Assembly (NCBI GenBank): GCA_021234155.1
Contig: JAJEKV010000049.1
Location: 8,280,036 to 8,344,035 of the forward strand
Reading direction: 5' to 3'
From: Isoetes taiwanensis
Lineage: Eukaryota > Streptophyta > Lycopodiopsida > Isoetales > Isoetaceae
DNA length: 64,000 nt
This document shows positions 11,691-22,343 of the stretch, in pieces. Under the pieces are notes generated by a model, which worked only from the letters and a program-made list of their open reading frames with translations, did no database searches and was not told the DNA's origin. The translations under genes and the position numbers were made by a program. The number at the start of each line of letters is the position of its first letter. The first letter of the stretch is position 1.

Positions 11691-12024
11691 TGCAAGGTTT
11701 GATATTGTTAAGTTGTATGTTTATCAATGTAAGATTAAATGACAAGATTATGAAGCTTTATAATTTTTCAAAATTTAAAATTCAAAATACTTTATACTTT
11801 CTAATGTTCTATTCAACTTTATAGATGCAATATTATGTGACAAGATATAAGATTATTCACTTGTGTAGATGTATGATTATTTGGCAAGTTATATGGGCTT
11901 AGGTTTGGAGAGTGCCTGGTGTGGCCTGGCCTAAAAACCAGGGTGGATATTTGGAAATATGCTCTTACCTTGAACAAGGTTCTTTTAATGTAATTGTACT
12001 TTAAATGTGGCTGTAGTCTGGGCA

Positions 12025-12037
12025 AGAAGAAGAAGAA

Positions 12038-12068
<31 letters not shown>

Positions 12069-12071
12069 AAG
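12025..12071. repeat. (GAA)n microsatellite
   Basis: This is an almost pure run of AGA/GAA triplets with one interruption. It produces a spurious poly-Phe frame on the minus strand. Confidence 0.9.
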
Positions 12072-12428
12072 CTATTTCTACGCCATGCCATATTGGAAGC
12101 ATCCGACAAACCATATACTTGGAAATCCATATAGAAAGGACCAAGGTTCTAAAACACAGAATGAAGTTTATGAATAGCCATGGTGAGGAAAGGACAGGTC
12201 AAGATACCCAATTCTTAGACCAGGAACTTAAGTCCGAGAATGATAATCTATACAATTATAAGTCTATAAAATCGAGTAACGGAGAAAAAAATAAAACCTA
12301 GATTATAGAGCTAAGTTCATGAAAAATATGAAGCTAAATATAGAAATATAGTGTAGACAGAGGGCGTTACCAGAAAACATTTTCGGGCCATGGCCAAAAT
12401 GGCTCCGGCGGCCAGAGGGCCAGGCGTT

Positions 12429-12709
12429 ATGGAAAAGTCAGAAAAGCTTTTGCTGGGAGGTCTAGGAAGAACTAGATACCGTCCACACTTGAAGACATTT
12501 GAAGAAGCTTTAAATTGGTGGATAGAAAATAAGAAAAATAGACAATCATATCAATGATAGCGATATTGCAAAAGAAATAAAACCATATCGGACATGTGCG
12601 GTTGTAGGGAACAGTGGAATACTATCATATGGCTATTTCATAGATAAGCATGAGATGGTAATGAGAATAAACAATGGCAGAACATAAAGATTTGAACAAT
12701 ATGTATATA
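12429..12709 (+). pseudogene. Partial copy of the sialyltransferase-like gene
   Basis: The segment is strongly similar to 15159-15485 of the intact GT29 gene at 14832-16040, in the same orientation and about 2.7 kb upstream. It keeps the region ending in the L-sialylmotif start (CAVVGNSG). Compared with the intact gene it lacks a block of about 47 nt (after 'aataag') and a 9-nt block near the motif, so the frame is broken. It has a TAA where the intact gene encodes Lys-Thr-Glu. Similarity stops at 'gaacaatatgt', and a hairpin sequence begins a few bases later. It is a local partial duplication, and is not processed because no poly-A was seen. Confidence 0.85.
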
Positions 12710-12714
12710 AGATT

Positions 12715-12825
12715 TGTTGCTTTAGGCAACATTCTGGGATGGAAGCAACGCCTGGGATGGAAGCAACGCCTCCGCGCTCCGCGCGTCGGCATTGCTTCCA
12801 TCCCAGAATGTTGCCTAAAGCAACA
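12715..12825. repeat. Near-perfect 38-bp inverted repeat (hairpin)
   Basis: The left arm 12715-12752 and right arm 12788-12825 are complementary at 37 of 38 positions, with a GC-rich 35-nt loop. The left side also has an 18-bp unit (CTGGGATGGAAGCAACGC) in tandem at 12734-12751 and 12752-12769. The hairpin starts where the sialyltransferase pseudogene loses similarity. Confidence 0.9.
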
Positions 12826-14256
12826 TTTTTATAATGTGAAAACAGTTTAGGTTGAATTCTGTGGTAGTAAAATCCTTGAAATGTTAAATAAAATCTTGAA
12901 AAAACAAGTAAATCTTCAAAATCGATGGGTAAATCTTTAGAATCAGCTGGAAGAGCTCTGATTGATGAGGTAAAACCAGCTGGAGAAGAAATGGCATTTG
13001 CTGAGAACGTGGCGCAGGAAACCTAAATAATTGTTAACATTCAGACTTCGAAAGTTTGCCACGTGGCGTGGCGTTACTGGACGTGCGGGCAGAATTCAAC
13101 CTAAACTTTTTTCACGTAAGCAAAAGGTTATATAAGCAGAAGGCGTTAGATTGTTCCATTGTTTATTCCATGTATTATAGCGTCACGTTCAGGTTTTATT
13201 CAGAGCCATTGATCTGTGGGATATCCCTGGTATTGTGCCAGATCAATGGCCATTAGAATTTTGGGAGAAAAATTGCATGCCAATGTCAATGGTGTAGAAC
13301 GAACCTATGGTTGCAGCGGAAAAAAAAAAAAAGGAAAGCAACATAAAAAAACCCCAATGGTGCCAATACTGCACCCAGTCCTGCCATAGTATAAACTGGC
13401 AGGGCCTTCTGCCAGAGCGCCTGCCCCTATTACAAGCCACCATAGAGCGCCTGCCCCTATTACAAGCCACCATGCTTCAACACTAGTCATCCCCCAACCC
13501 AAAACGAATTTAGCATACTATATCAGATAACAAAGTACAAAGCCGAATGAAAGAGAGCAGATATCACAGTCTCTGATTTCCCAGTTTGCGAATTCGTCTC
13601 TTCCTCTTCACAATTTCCGTCTATCAGATGGTAAGAAAGAGCCCAAATGCCATTCCGGTTATCACCAGCGAGCTACAACTCCCTTTTTGCCTTGCACGCC
13701 CCAGAAAACAATCGCAGATGGAAGAACACAGAAGATCACAGCTCCTGGCCGCACGACCTTCCACTCATGATCACCAATTCACAGTTTTCATTGCCGACCT
13801 CCTGGGCATCAATCCGGTCCTTCCACACTGCCTGGCCTCTGATCATGCAGGTTAGACGCTGCTCTTTTCCAGCAAAATATCTGCAACACCTGAAGATCAA
13901 AATCCCTCGCTACCTTCCAGCCAGGCAAAGATCTAGCAAGGCAAAGCTCTGTCGCCCAACTGGCCGCTAGTCTGTGTTCTGTTCTCGGGCAAGAACTTGC
14001 CCACAAATGCCTCGTGGGTTTCTAAACTTGGCATGCAATTCAGCCTTTGCAAAAACATCAGGAGAGTTGCAAAGCACCCAAAATAGCAAAAACCACTCAA
14101 GCTCCTCTCACATGGCAAATTATACCCTTTTCAATACAATACTATACGGAAATCATAGGCCAAACCACTGCCTGAAAACCCTCCCCAACCCCAAAACGAA
14201 AATAGCATACTATATGAGTATTGGACTTGTAAAATATGATAAGCATGCATTAGATT
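12826..14256. other. Non-coding stretch with a 30-bp tandem duplication
   Basis: No supported gene was seen. A 30-bp unit starting 'agagcgcctgcccctatt' is exactly duplicated at 13414-13473. A phrase 'aaaacga...tagcatactatat' occurs at about 13503 and 14195 and may mark a decayed element of about 0.7 kb. Confidence 0.5.
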
Positions 14257-14475
14257 GCGTGCATATACATGCGCATGCGCATGCATGGATGTGATTGCAT
14301 GCACAACACTTGCATAGTAGTAGTAGTAGTAGTAGTATGCATATGATGTGATTGCATGCACAACACTTGCATAGTATGCATATGCATGAGATTTACTCAT
14401 TGTATATATTGGATGTGAATAAAGTAGATGGTGTTTACTCATTGTATATATTGGATGTGAATAAAGTAGATGGTG
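14257..14475. repeat. Stacked simple and tandem repeats upstream of the sialyltransferase-like gene
   Basis: An alternating purine-pyrimidine run rich in GCATGC lies at 14257-14286. A (TAG)n tract at about 14315-14337 is flanked by two copies of 'gtgattgcatgcacaacact'. A 42-bp unit starting 'tttactcattgtatatatt' is exactly tandem at 14392-14433 and 14434-14475. All of this lies within 580 bp of the gene start and may affect its promoter. Confidence 0.85.
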
Positions 14476-14831
14476 TCTTGGTTCGGTGAAGGATCTTGTT
14501 TATTGTTCTCCTCTACCTATTCTCTACGGAAGGAGAGGCTTGGCTTGGCAGGATCTAGATTAGAAGATTCTGCCCATAGAAACTGCAGTTTAAAAGGATG
14601 CTAAGATATATTCTATTTCAATGTGGAGGCAAGCAATTTTGGCGCCATGGAATTCAGCTTATTTTCTAAGGTGTGATCTTTTATGAGGATGTTGATCCCT
14701 TGATGTTTTATAGAAATAAACGGGCAATCCTGGCTCAGCCAGGCCAGTATTACCACATATTAACATTAACGCTTCATCTAAACTTGGTATTGACTGTTCA
14801 AGTGAACTCTTCTTACCTGGCCTTGCAAAGA

Positions 14832-16040
14832 ATGAAGACTATGTCTTCATCCAAAATATTTCATATGCAGATCTTGATTTTGACTTTGTTCACATTGTTG
14901 GTTGTAGTAAACCTGCTGCGTTTTCCTCTTGAAAGTGCTCAAAATGCTTGGAAATATCCTGTAATTATTTTGCCAAATTCCGTGGAAGCAGTGCATCTTC
15001 CAAGCATGGAAGATACAATTTATGACTATTCTATTGAGGATGTATGGTCAGATGAAGAGAAAAAAAGGGCTGCTTTGCTCCAAGAGCATGCCAGATTCCT
15101 GATGCAGTATAGAGAACATGATTTCTTCGACGCCCTTTTTCACAAGTACATGAATATGGAAAAGTCAGAAAAGCTATTGCTGGGAGGTCTAGGAAGAACT
15201 AGATACCGTCCGCACTTGAAGACATTTGAAGAAGCTTTAAATTGGTGGATAGAAAATAAGAAATATGATCCTCATGTTATGAATGATCTGTTAGATCTTG
15301 TAAAGGGAAAAATAGACAGGCATATCAATGATAGCGATATTGCAAGAGAAATAAAACCATACCGGACATGTGCGGTTGTAGGGAACAGTGGAATACTACT
15401 TACAAAATCATATGGCTATTTCATAGATAAGCATGACATGGTGATGAGAATAAACAATGGCAAAACAGAAAATTTTGAACAATATGTTGGCAGCAAGACT
15501 GACATATCATTCATGAACAGCAATGTTTTAGGGTTCTGTTCTAGGGGACCTTTTTGCAACTGCCACAGTTATGGCGACCAAGTTCCTATTATAGTTTACC
15601 TCTGTCAAGTAAAGCATCTGATAGACGTTTCCTTCTGCCAATCTCAGGAAAAAGCTCCACTTATAGTCACAGATCCAAAATTTGATACCTTGTGCATGAG
15701 AATTGCAAAGTATTATTCCCTCAAGAATTTTTTTGAAACAAAGAACAAATCTGTGGCGGATTGGAGTAGGGCTCATGACGGCATCATGTTCCACTATTCT
15801 TCTGGCATGCAGGCGGTGATGCTGGCATTAGGGGTCTGTGAAAATGTGGACCTATTTGGATTTGGCAAGTCTGCAAATGCCAAGCATCACTACCATGACC
15901 TCCAGAGGGGGGAATTTTCTCTGCATGATTATGATGCTGAGTACATATTTTACAGCGATCTTGCTAGGGGACGGATTGATTCGACCCCTTTCCTGAACCA
16001 AGCGGGATTTTCAATTCCACCAGTCCGACTCTTTCAGTGA
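14832..16040 (+). CDS. Plant sialyltransferase-like protein, GT29 family (SIA/MGP2-like)
   Basis: This is a single-exon frame of 402 residues ending in TGA. The frame is open from 14673, but the ATG at 14832 starts just before a type II signal anchor (residues about 12-32, QILILTLFTLLVVVNLL), as expected of a Golgi glycosyltransferase. An L-sialylmotif follows (CAVVGNSGILLTKSYG, then DMVMRINNG), then the S-motif region (DGIMFHYSSGMQAVMLALG, then LFGFG). The downstream HHYHD and HDYDAEY match motifs III and VS. The layout and length fit the plant SIA1/SIA2 group, Golgi proteins linked to pollen-tube growth and proposed to act on pectin-type sugars, not demonstrated sialyl transfer. No frame damage is seen, so it is probably functional. 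A broken partial copy lies upstream at 12429-12709. Confidence 0.9.
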   Translation: MKTMSSSKIFHMQILILTLFTLLVVVNLLRFPLESAQNAWKYPVIILPNSVEAVHLPSMEDTIYDYSIEDVWSDEEKKRAALLQEHARFLMQYREHDFFDALFHKYMNMEKSEKLLLGGLGRTRYRPHLKTFEEALNWWIENKKYDPHVMNDLLDLVKGKIDRHINDSDIAREIKPYRTCAVVGNSGILLTKSYGYFIDKHDMVMRINNGKTENFEQYVGSKTDISFMNSNVLGFCSRGPFCNCHSYGDQVPIIVYLCQVKHLIDVSFCQSQEKAPLIVTDPKFDTLCMRIAKYYSLKNFFETKNKSVADWSRAHDGIMFHYSSGMQAVMLALGVCENVDLFGFGKSANAKHHYHDLQRGEFSLHDYDAEYIFYSDLARGRIDSTPFLNQAGFSIPPVRLFQ

Positions 16041-17034
16041 TCCCTATTTCTGGCGCTGACGTGGCTAAACTCTAATGTAGAGAGTTACCATGTTCTCACT
16101 AGCAAGGGTGTCTGGTGTTGCTGCGCTTAAATAGGAGTGTATGATTATATGGACCTTTGATTCTGCATTGCCGCGCTTAAATAGGAGTGTTTGCTTAATA
16201 GGAGTATATGAGTATATGCTTATATGGGCCTTTGTTCGGGAAGAGCTTCTGTTTACTCCGTGTGAAGAAGCAATGTTGTATACAAAAAAAGAATTTCTCC
16301 TTCTTTTATCTTCTTTTGGGGAGAAGATTTAAGAAGAAGATTTAAGAAACGGTAAGACCTGGATTGTCGCACACCCATCATTTGATAAATGGATTCTTGG
16401 TGTAAGACCTAGATTGTTTTATAAATGGATTCTTGATGTGGCAACATACTCCTTCCATTTGATGCATTAAAATTGTCTTTGTTGTTGTAACAGAAGTTCG
16501 AACCCTCATATTGGGGTGCCATTATTTTCAAGCAGTGAGGTATGACTTAATGCCATAGATCTGTATTTTGCGTCCACATTTATCATTTGCCTTACGAAAT
16601 GTTTTCTTTGCAAGCGTCTAATTTAGCAAGCCTTGCATTGTCATTCAGTTGTAGACGAGTTGGCTGAATTGGAGAAGTCTCAGTCGAGTTGGCTGAATTG
16701 TAGAAGTCTCAGTCGCATCAATGCATCACATTCTTGGGCATGTTTAGTGTTTGAAATGATGCGGCATACTTTATATTTGTAACTATTATTCATGTTTCAT
16801 CTGCATTTCTACTTGCTCTAATGTTGAAGATCGAAAAACACATCTTTACCACTTCAGAATAATGTGGTCTTCATCTAACTGCTTTTCCTTAGATCTTCAA
16901 CATTGCTTGCTTTTTAAATGTCATATTGCATTGCTTTAGGTCATGCAACCTAAGATTTTTGTGAGTAGTGTTGCTTTGTAGCCATGCACGTAGGAGAGGA
17001 CTCCCCTGCATCTCCAGAAGGCTACAATCACGCC
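16041..17034. other. 3' flank of the GT29 gene, nothing else recognised
   Basis: A short repeated phrase ('gcgcttaaataggagtgt') occurs twice at about 16122-16190. A duplicated 'gagttggctgaattg' occurs near 16658 and 16685. No gene was seen. Confidence 0.5.
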
Positions 17035-17345
17035 ATATCATGTTCGAGCCTATCTGCAAAGTGTGCACAGGAGGGGCGGATGGAATGGACTACCCTAGCC
17101 ATTGTTCTATGCCAGCCAATGCCATTGTTATGATTCCGTCTGATGCTATCTAGAGGCCTTGACTGTCAGTTGATTCTCATGAGTCTGAGCCAGGGTAGAG
17201 CCCTTATTCATGATGCATTTCCTTTGATATGTTAGTATTCCATTGTATTTGTATTGATGGTGATGGGCCACCCTTCGTGGTGGTATATTATATATTGTGT
17301 TGTTGCCAGGTGCTAACCTTGTATGTACGCTTCTACTATTACAAT
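17035..17345 (+). repeat. Dispersed repeat family C, copy 1, with terminal hairpin
   Basis: Similar to 61010-61310: both contain 'cctatctgcaaagt(g/a)tg', a 'gcggatg..(a/g)tgga' segment, 'cagggtag(a)g', 'gatgggc(c)acc' and a following hairpin (CCACC-CTTC-GTGGTGG here; CACCATC-TTTC-GATGGTG there) then 'ggtatat'. It looks like the 3' end of an unclassified retroelement. Confidence 0.55.
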
Positions 17346-17611
17346 ACCCATTGAAGGCGTGGGACGAATGACACCTCGTGTCTTTCAACCGGACACTTTC
17401 CATCACAAGTGGTCTGAGTCAGACGGAGGGCATTTCTATGGTGGTGTTGTTTCCGTAGAGGATGGGATTTCCCATATGTATACGATGGGAGCATCATATA
17501 GGTTTGGGGAGCGTCACATATAGAAGGAAATTGCAAGTCCAAACCCTAAAATTCCCAGACCTAAAATTCCCAGACAATTATACTAGCGCCCAAGTTCTTG
17601 CAGCTTAACAG

Positions 17612-17926
17612 AAGGCCAAAGAGGCTGAAGAACGAGCCACACAGACAGAAAACCCTAACCCTAATCTCGATGTTGAGGAGGAGGAGGACCAGCAACAGGA
17701 GGACGAACAAGAACAAATCCAGAACCCTGATGAGCAAGGAAACCCTGAGGATCAGGGAAATGGCCAGGAGGAGGATGAACAGGAGGACGAGCCGTCCAAG
17801 AGAGCTAGCGCATCAGCTAAAGAAAATGGCCAAGAGGAAGAGGGCAGCAAAGTGGAGAGACCCGTACCACCTATGAAATCCATGATGAGAAATGCAGACT
17901 CATATTTTGCAAGACGACATTTTTAG
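17612..17926 (+). CDS. Possible exon encoding a very acidic Glu/Gln-rich segment
   Basis: After a splice-acceptor-like 'taacag' the frame beginning KAKEAEERATQTENPNPN runs about 104 codons to a TAG. It is dominated by Glu, Gln and Asp (DVEEEEDQQQEDEQEQ, QEEDEQEDEPSKRAS). This frame looks more protein-like than the Arg-rich frame overlapping it. It ends just before the inverted-repeat element at 18009. It has no start codon or recognised domain, so it would be an internal or last exon, or a relic. Confidence 0.35.
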   Translation, partial: KAKEAEERATQTENPNPNLDVEEEEDQQQEDEQEQIQNPDEQGNPEDQGNGQEEDEQEDEPSKRASASAKENGQEEEGSKVERPVPPMKSMMRNADSYFARRHF

Positions 17927-18612
17927 AGGAGCTACGGACTGCTAATTCTAAGGGCTGCCTTCGCAAGATTAACACGTAAAATCCTGTCGGAATTTGACAA
18001 GACCAAGAAACAAAGTTTAAAATGAAACGCACTTATTTGCTGCAAACGCACTTCAAAAGGAATCTTTGAAAGATTCCCTAAAATTCCCTTAAAAAATGCC
18101 CTTTTCTTGGTATATTTGTGACAAGTGTGACAATTTGAATATTTTAGGCACCATTTTTGGAGGGGAATTTGAACTCAGCTTCCATTCAAAATTGTTTGGT
18201 ACCATTTTTTGGCCCCCTAGTTTGGTTTGAGAAATAGTAATATTTTTAAGGACAAAACAAAATAGACATTGAAAAAAAACAGCAAGCGCTAAGAGTGCCC
18301 AAAAACGTATTTAGTTCAAAGTTTATAAATTCACTACAAAATTATGAACAAAATTGCAAAAAATGCAACACATTTTGATATTGCCTCAATGAAGCAAATA
18401 TTGTCACCTTAAAGTATGCCTCACACGCGAGGTGAAGTCGAAGATGCTTGGCGCTTTGCTTTATACACTTGCTCTTATTTGCTCCTCCAAATTTTTGCTA
18501 CAGACTTCAGATATCTGCGATGGCGGCGTATGTATCCAACTGGACTTTTTAAACTTTGTAATTTATTTGTTCTCTCTGTAGTCTTTAGTTTCTTCCAAAT
18601 AAATTTCAAGAT

Positions 18613-19136
18613 GGTATAAATTTATACCTTAATAGATAGTAATATGTGGACATAGTATGCTAGAGAGTTCTCAAGACGGTATAAATTTATACCAAAAAGA
18701 AGACTTGAGCCAGTATAGATTTATACAACAAAAGAACTCGAAAGGTATAAATTTATACAAAACAAAAGGACTCGAAAGCGGTATAAATTTATACATAAAG
18801 AGGACTAAGTTGTATAAATTTATACCGCAAGAGTTTTTCTGGCCTAAATTTATACCAAAGATATATATATATATGTATATTATATAAATATATATAATAT
18901 ATATATAATATATATATTTACATATATATATCCAAAAAAAAAAAAGAGAAGTCTTTACAGATAAATCTATACTGCTGAGACTCCCCTCACAGTGTATAAA
19001 TTTATACCGCTTTTTTTTTATATATACAAATATGTGAACGATATATATTGAATATATATATATATTAACATGTATAAGATGTATATCAAGATATATATGT
19101 ACATAAAATATGTAGTCCAGAGTATAAGTTTATATC
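18613..19136. repeat. Cluster of the palindrome GGTATAAATTTATACC
   Basis: Perfect 16-bp copies are at 18613-18628 and 18678-18693. Near-perfect copies are at 18713-18726, 18744-18758, 18780-18794, 18812-18826, 18845-18856, 18994-19008 and 19122-19136, with one more at 19766-19778. Between 18678 and 18826 the spacing is 30-40 bp and the spacers also resemble each other (variants of 'aaaagaactcgaaag'). TATA-rich microsatellite interrupts the array at 18860-18940. Confidence 0.9.
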
Positions 19137-19609
19137 GCGGCAAAATCTTGTGGGGTCTTTCTTGCTCCCAAAGGTTTTTGCAACTTAATAATCTTTGAAA
19201 TAACACACTCAAGGGATAATTTTATGCGCTTTTCTTAGTTTTTAGTTCAAAAAGTTCTAAAATAGTTCTAAATTCTCCGACCTTGTAATGCAATGTTAGA
19301 GCATAAATTAGTCGAACCCCGTTGTTATTTTTACTTTTTTTTCTACACACATGCTAACTTCACTTTAGGAAGCTCAAAAACTGTTTTCTAAAGGCAAAGG
19401 ACCCCAAAATGTTATGGAGACACATGTGTTCAACGAGAAGGAAACTACGTGAGTTTGTCCATAGGGGTGCGAGGAGTAGCAATCCCTCAAAAGTTTACCT
19501 ATTTCTTTGCAAACGACAAAAAAAAAAAGCAAGATAGACAAATACTTCTCTCGTGGAGAAATGTGCAAAGGATGGCGCCAATCGCTACAGATGATGGAAT
19601 TCAGTCAAG

Positions 19610-19840
19610 ACTCTCAACATTGACAAGGAGCTTGACTATCTTCTCAACATCACTATATTGTGGATTGGTATTGTGCAAGCCCAAAGACATGATGAATACA
19701 TCTCCGAGAACAACAAAGAAGGCCATGTAATCACAGAGCTTCACTACTTCAACTTCGCTTTCCCAGATAAATTTATACGGCATCGTCGGGTTGGAACTTC
19801 AACTAACCGCATGATTTCGTGGATGTATTATCATTTGTAA
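19610..19840 (+). pseudogene. Coding-like relic inside the inverted-repeat element
   Basis: One frame reads NIDKELDYLLNITILWIG, then QAQRHDEYISENNKEGH, LHYFNFAFPDKFIRHRR and ends WMYYHL with a TAA. Upstream the frame breaks. The composition is natural for a protein but no family is recognised. Being inside the element, it could be a transposase tail or a captured exon. The last palindrome copy (19766-19778) encodes its DKFI residues. Confidence 0.35.
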
Positions 19841-20639
19841 TACCATATGATGCAAAAACAATAATTTTTCATTCAAGCGGTTTGTTCAACTGTCTCCCAA
19901 TGTCTTTTAAGGTCAATTAGGATGTTTAGCCAAAATGGTTGTGAAATAACAAATTTTTGTCTTCTATAATGTACCAATATAAATGTTCTAAGGGATAAGA
20001 TACAAAAGCGTCTAATTTTTTCATATGAGTTTGCCCCATAATAAATCTTTGGCTTTCGTAGTGGTCCTTTTCCCCTCTAAAATGAGATATTTTTCTTTGT
20101 TGTTCTTCTCCTTAATGTTAAGTCTTCCTAAAATGTCTGTTTTCATGAGCAGTTTTATAAATCTTTAGACACAAGATAGTAAAAGAGTCCTTTTTAGGGG
20201 TATTTTAGAATTTTGTAAATTTTTAGAAGGAATCTTTCAAACGCACTTCTTAAATAAGTGCGTTTCATTTTAAACCTTGTTAAGAGAGTATTTAAGAAGT
20301 GCGTTTCATTTTAAACCTTGTTAAGAGAGTAACAGACGACATGTTACTTGCATTGCAGGAGGCAGCAGAGCAAAGGTTGGTCCAGCACTTTGAAGATTCC
20401 CTAGCATGTGCTTTTCATGCGAAGAGAGTCACTTGTATGCCTAGAGAGATGAAGCTATCTAGGTTCATAAACAAGGAAGATTGCTAACTTGATGTAAATG
20501 TAAAAAGATTTTGTAAATGTAAGAATGTATTTTGATTAAGTTGTGAAGTATAAATTTGTATTTAATGATGTTGTAATAATGGCATGTGCAATTGGAATTA
20601 GTTAAATTGGACAAAAAGTCATTGTTTTAGGTCTCACCC

Positions 20640-21700
20640 CTCAACTCTAGCTCTGACTCCGACTCCGAATCTGAGCAGCAGGAGAACGATCGGCAGGACT
20701 GCCGGGAGGGTCCCAACCGTGATAGGGGCAGAATTGAGGCTGACTACCAGAAGAAAGTCGACTCCGCACTGAGCAACGTGTGGAAAGCCAAGAAGTTGGA
20801 ACAGCTCTCATGAGACAACAGGTCTGGGATGGAAGCCGAGGCTTGATTAGACGGAATGAGGGAGTATGGGAACGCTTATAGCATGAAGGATGAGGATAAG
20901 GGCAGGGTAGCAACAGCCAACCTCAAGGTAGCAGCCAGAATTTGGTGGAAAGGCTATGCCAAAGCCCATGGGTTAAGCAGAGATAGTTGCAAATTTAAGA
21001 AGTTCTCCAAGCATTTAAGCGTCACTACGTACCAAGGAAACACAAGTGCCATATGATGGAACAGTTTTACAGGTTGGAGCAGGGTAGTAAGAGAGTCCAG
21101 ATATAGATCGAAGAGTTCATGAAGCTGAGGCTCTATGTGCCAAAGTTGAGTGAAAGACATGCAGTAGAGGGGTACATTGAAGGCTTGAATGAGGAGACAT
21201 CAGGAAGCTGGTGACTGTAATAAATCCCAGAACGATGTCAGAAGCAGAGTCTAAAGCAGTGAACTTACAAAGAACATGATCTCAAGTAGTGGACAGAGGC
21301 AACAATACTATCAGGACAAGGGGAGGGCCACAGGAAGCTACAACCCAAGAGCAACAAGCCCAGCAGCTGTTAGACCTCAGTACAATGCAAATTATGGAAA
21401 GCAAGGGAATGCCAATTTTGGCAAGCAGGACAAGAAGCAGGTCAGCTTCAAGGATAAAGAGCAAGCGGGTGGTTCAAACTACTCCAAAGCAGTGAAGTAG
21501 TTCTTACCGTCCATCCCCAAGGAGAAGAGACAAGAATGTATTGAAAAGCAGTTGTGCTTCAGGTGCTTCCAACAAGGACATCGGACACATAACTGCCCAT
21601 TTGTGATGAATGCGATATTAGCAGAGCGAGGAGGATGGGAGACACCGCCGGAGATAGACGAAGAAGATGCTTGTGACTACATCTAGGGTAAGTGCTACAT
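20640..21700 (+). pseudogene. Ty3/gypsy-type retrotransposon gag remnant
   Basis: Gag-like fragments in shifting frames include ALSNVWKAKKLE (about 20770), AARIWWKGYAKAHG (about 20930) and FYRLEQGSKRVQI (about 21070). A CCHC zinc knuckle follows, C-FR-C-FQQG-H-RTHN-C, at 21555-21596. Stops and frame changes show decay. Its orientation and order lead into the protease segment that follows. Confidence 0.75.
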
Positions 21701-21734
21701 CTTTGCTGCTATTGACACTAAGAATGTTGAGAGT

Positions 21735-22343
21735 CAGTACCTGATCATCTCGACAATTGGGAAAGTCAGAGCCAAGTCCTTCATAGTGTTGATAGACACA
21801 GGGAGCACCCATAACTTTGCTTCGCCAAGTATGGTAGAGATGTTGAAGCTGAAGCCTTTGAAGTCCAAGCCTAGATCGGTTGTGTTGGTAAGTTGGGCAA
21901 TCCGACACAGACTTTGACAGGGATCAACTTTGACAAAGACTTGCCATGTATCAACGTTGGAATGGGGGCAAAAGTGATGAACATCGGCAAGTACAACTTG
22001 ATCATAGGCATGGAATACCTTGGGCCGGCTGGAGCTGTGATTGATTGTGGAAAGCAAAAAGTAACCTTAATGGTGCCAGAGGGCAAGATCATTGAGATAA
22101 TAGGTAAAGAGGTCACCCCAGTCATGCAATGCATGTCTAGTAAGAAGTTACTTAGATGCATAAAGAAGGAGCAAGTTGCCTATGTCTTTAAGCTCGAAGT
22201 TGACGAGCAAGAAGCAGAGGAAGACAAGGAAGCCAAAGCATTGTGCAAGCTGCCAAAGCCTATAGCCAAGTTGGTGAAAGAATTCCATGATGTGTTCCCA
22301 GATGAGATTAAACAACTTCCACCTTACAGAGGAGTCGAGATGG
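21735..22343 (+). pseudogene. Retroviral-type aspartic protease and pol N-terminus of the gypsy relic
   Basis: The active-site motif LIDTGSTHNFA has its DTGS at about 21795-21806. A frame change follows, then the C-terminal protease half (NLIIGMEYLG) and the pol linker ending VFPDEIKQLPPYRGVEM, which normally leads straight into reverse transcriptase. Here the plus-strand coding stops making sense at about 22343, and the RT continues on the other strand. Confidence 0.8.

Larger units (their letters stand above)
18009..20282. mobile_element. 2.27-kb element with long imperfect terminal inverted repeats, unclassified
   Basis: The left end (about 18010-18110) and the reverse complement of the right end (about 20165-20280) share, in order: 'aacaa(a/g)gtttaaaatgaaa', 'cgcacttattt', 'gaaagattcc', and a 'ctaaaat.ccc.ttaaaaa' segment, with indels between. 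The outer 41 bp of the right end occur twice in tandem (ends at 20275 and 20316). The interior carries a cluster of palindromes and a short coding-like stretch but no recognised transposase. It is most likely a non-autonomous DNA transposon. Exact ends and the target-site duplication are unclear. Confidence 0.6.

Noticed and set aside
11819-12130. 103-codon minus-strand frame with a long Phe run
   Set aside because: It is a translation of the (GAA)n microsatellite.
14131-14442. Minus-strand frame upstream of the GT29 gene
   Set aside because: It is built from the (TAG)n tract and GCATGC repeats, giving Tyr/Ala/His runs without domain content.
17650-17670. Telomere-like 'aaccctaaccctaat'
   Set aside because: Only about two units, lying within a protein-like frame.
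18678-18826. Regular repeats with spacers, superficially CRISPR-like
   Set aside because: The spacers are related to one another, the repeats are degenerate palindromes, and the genome is eukaryotic.
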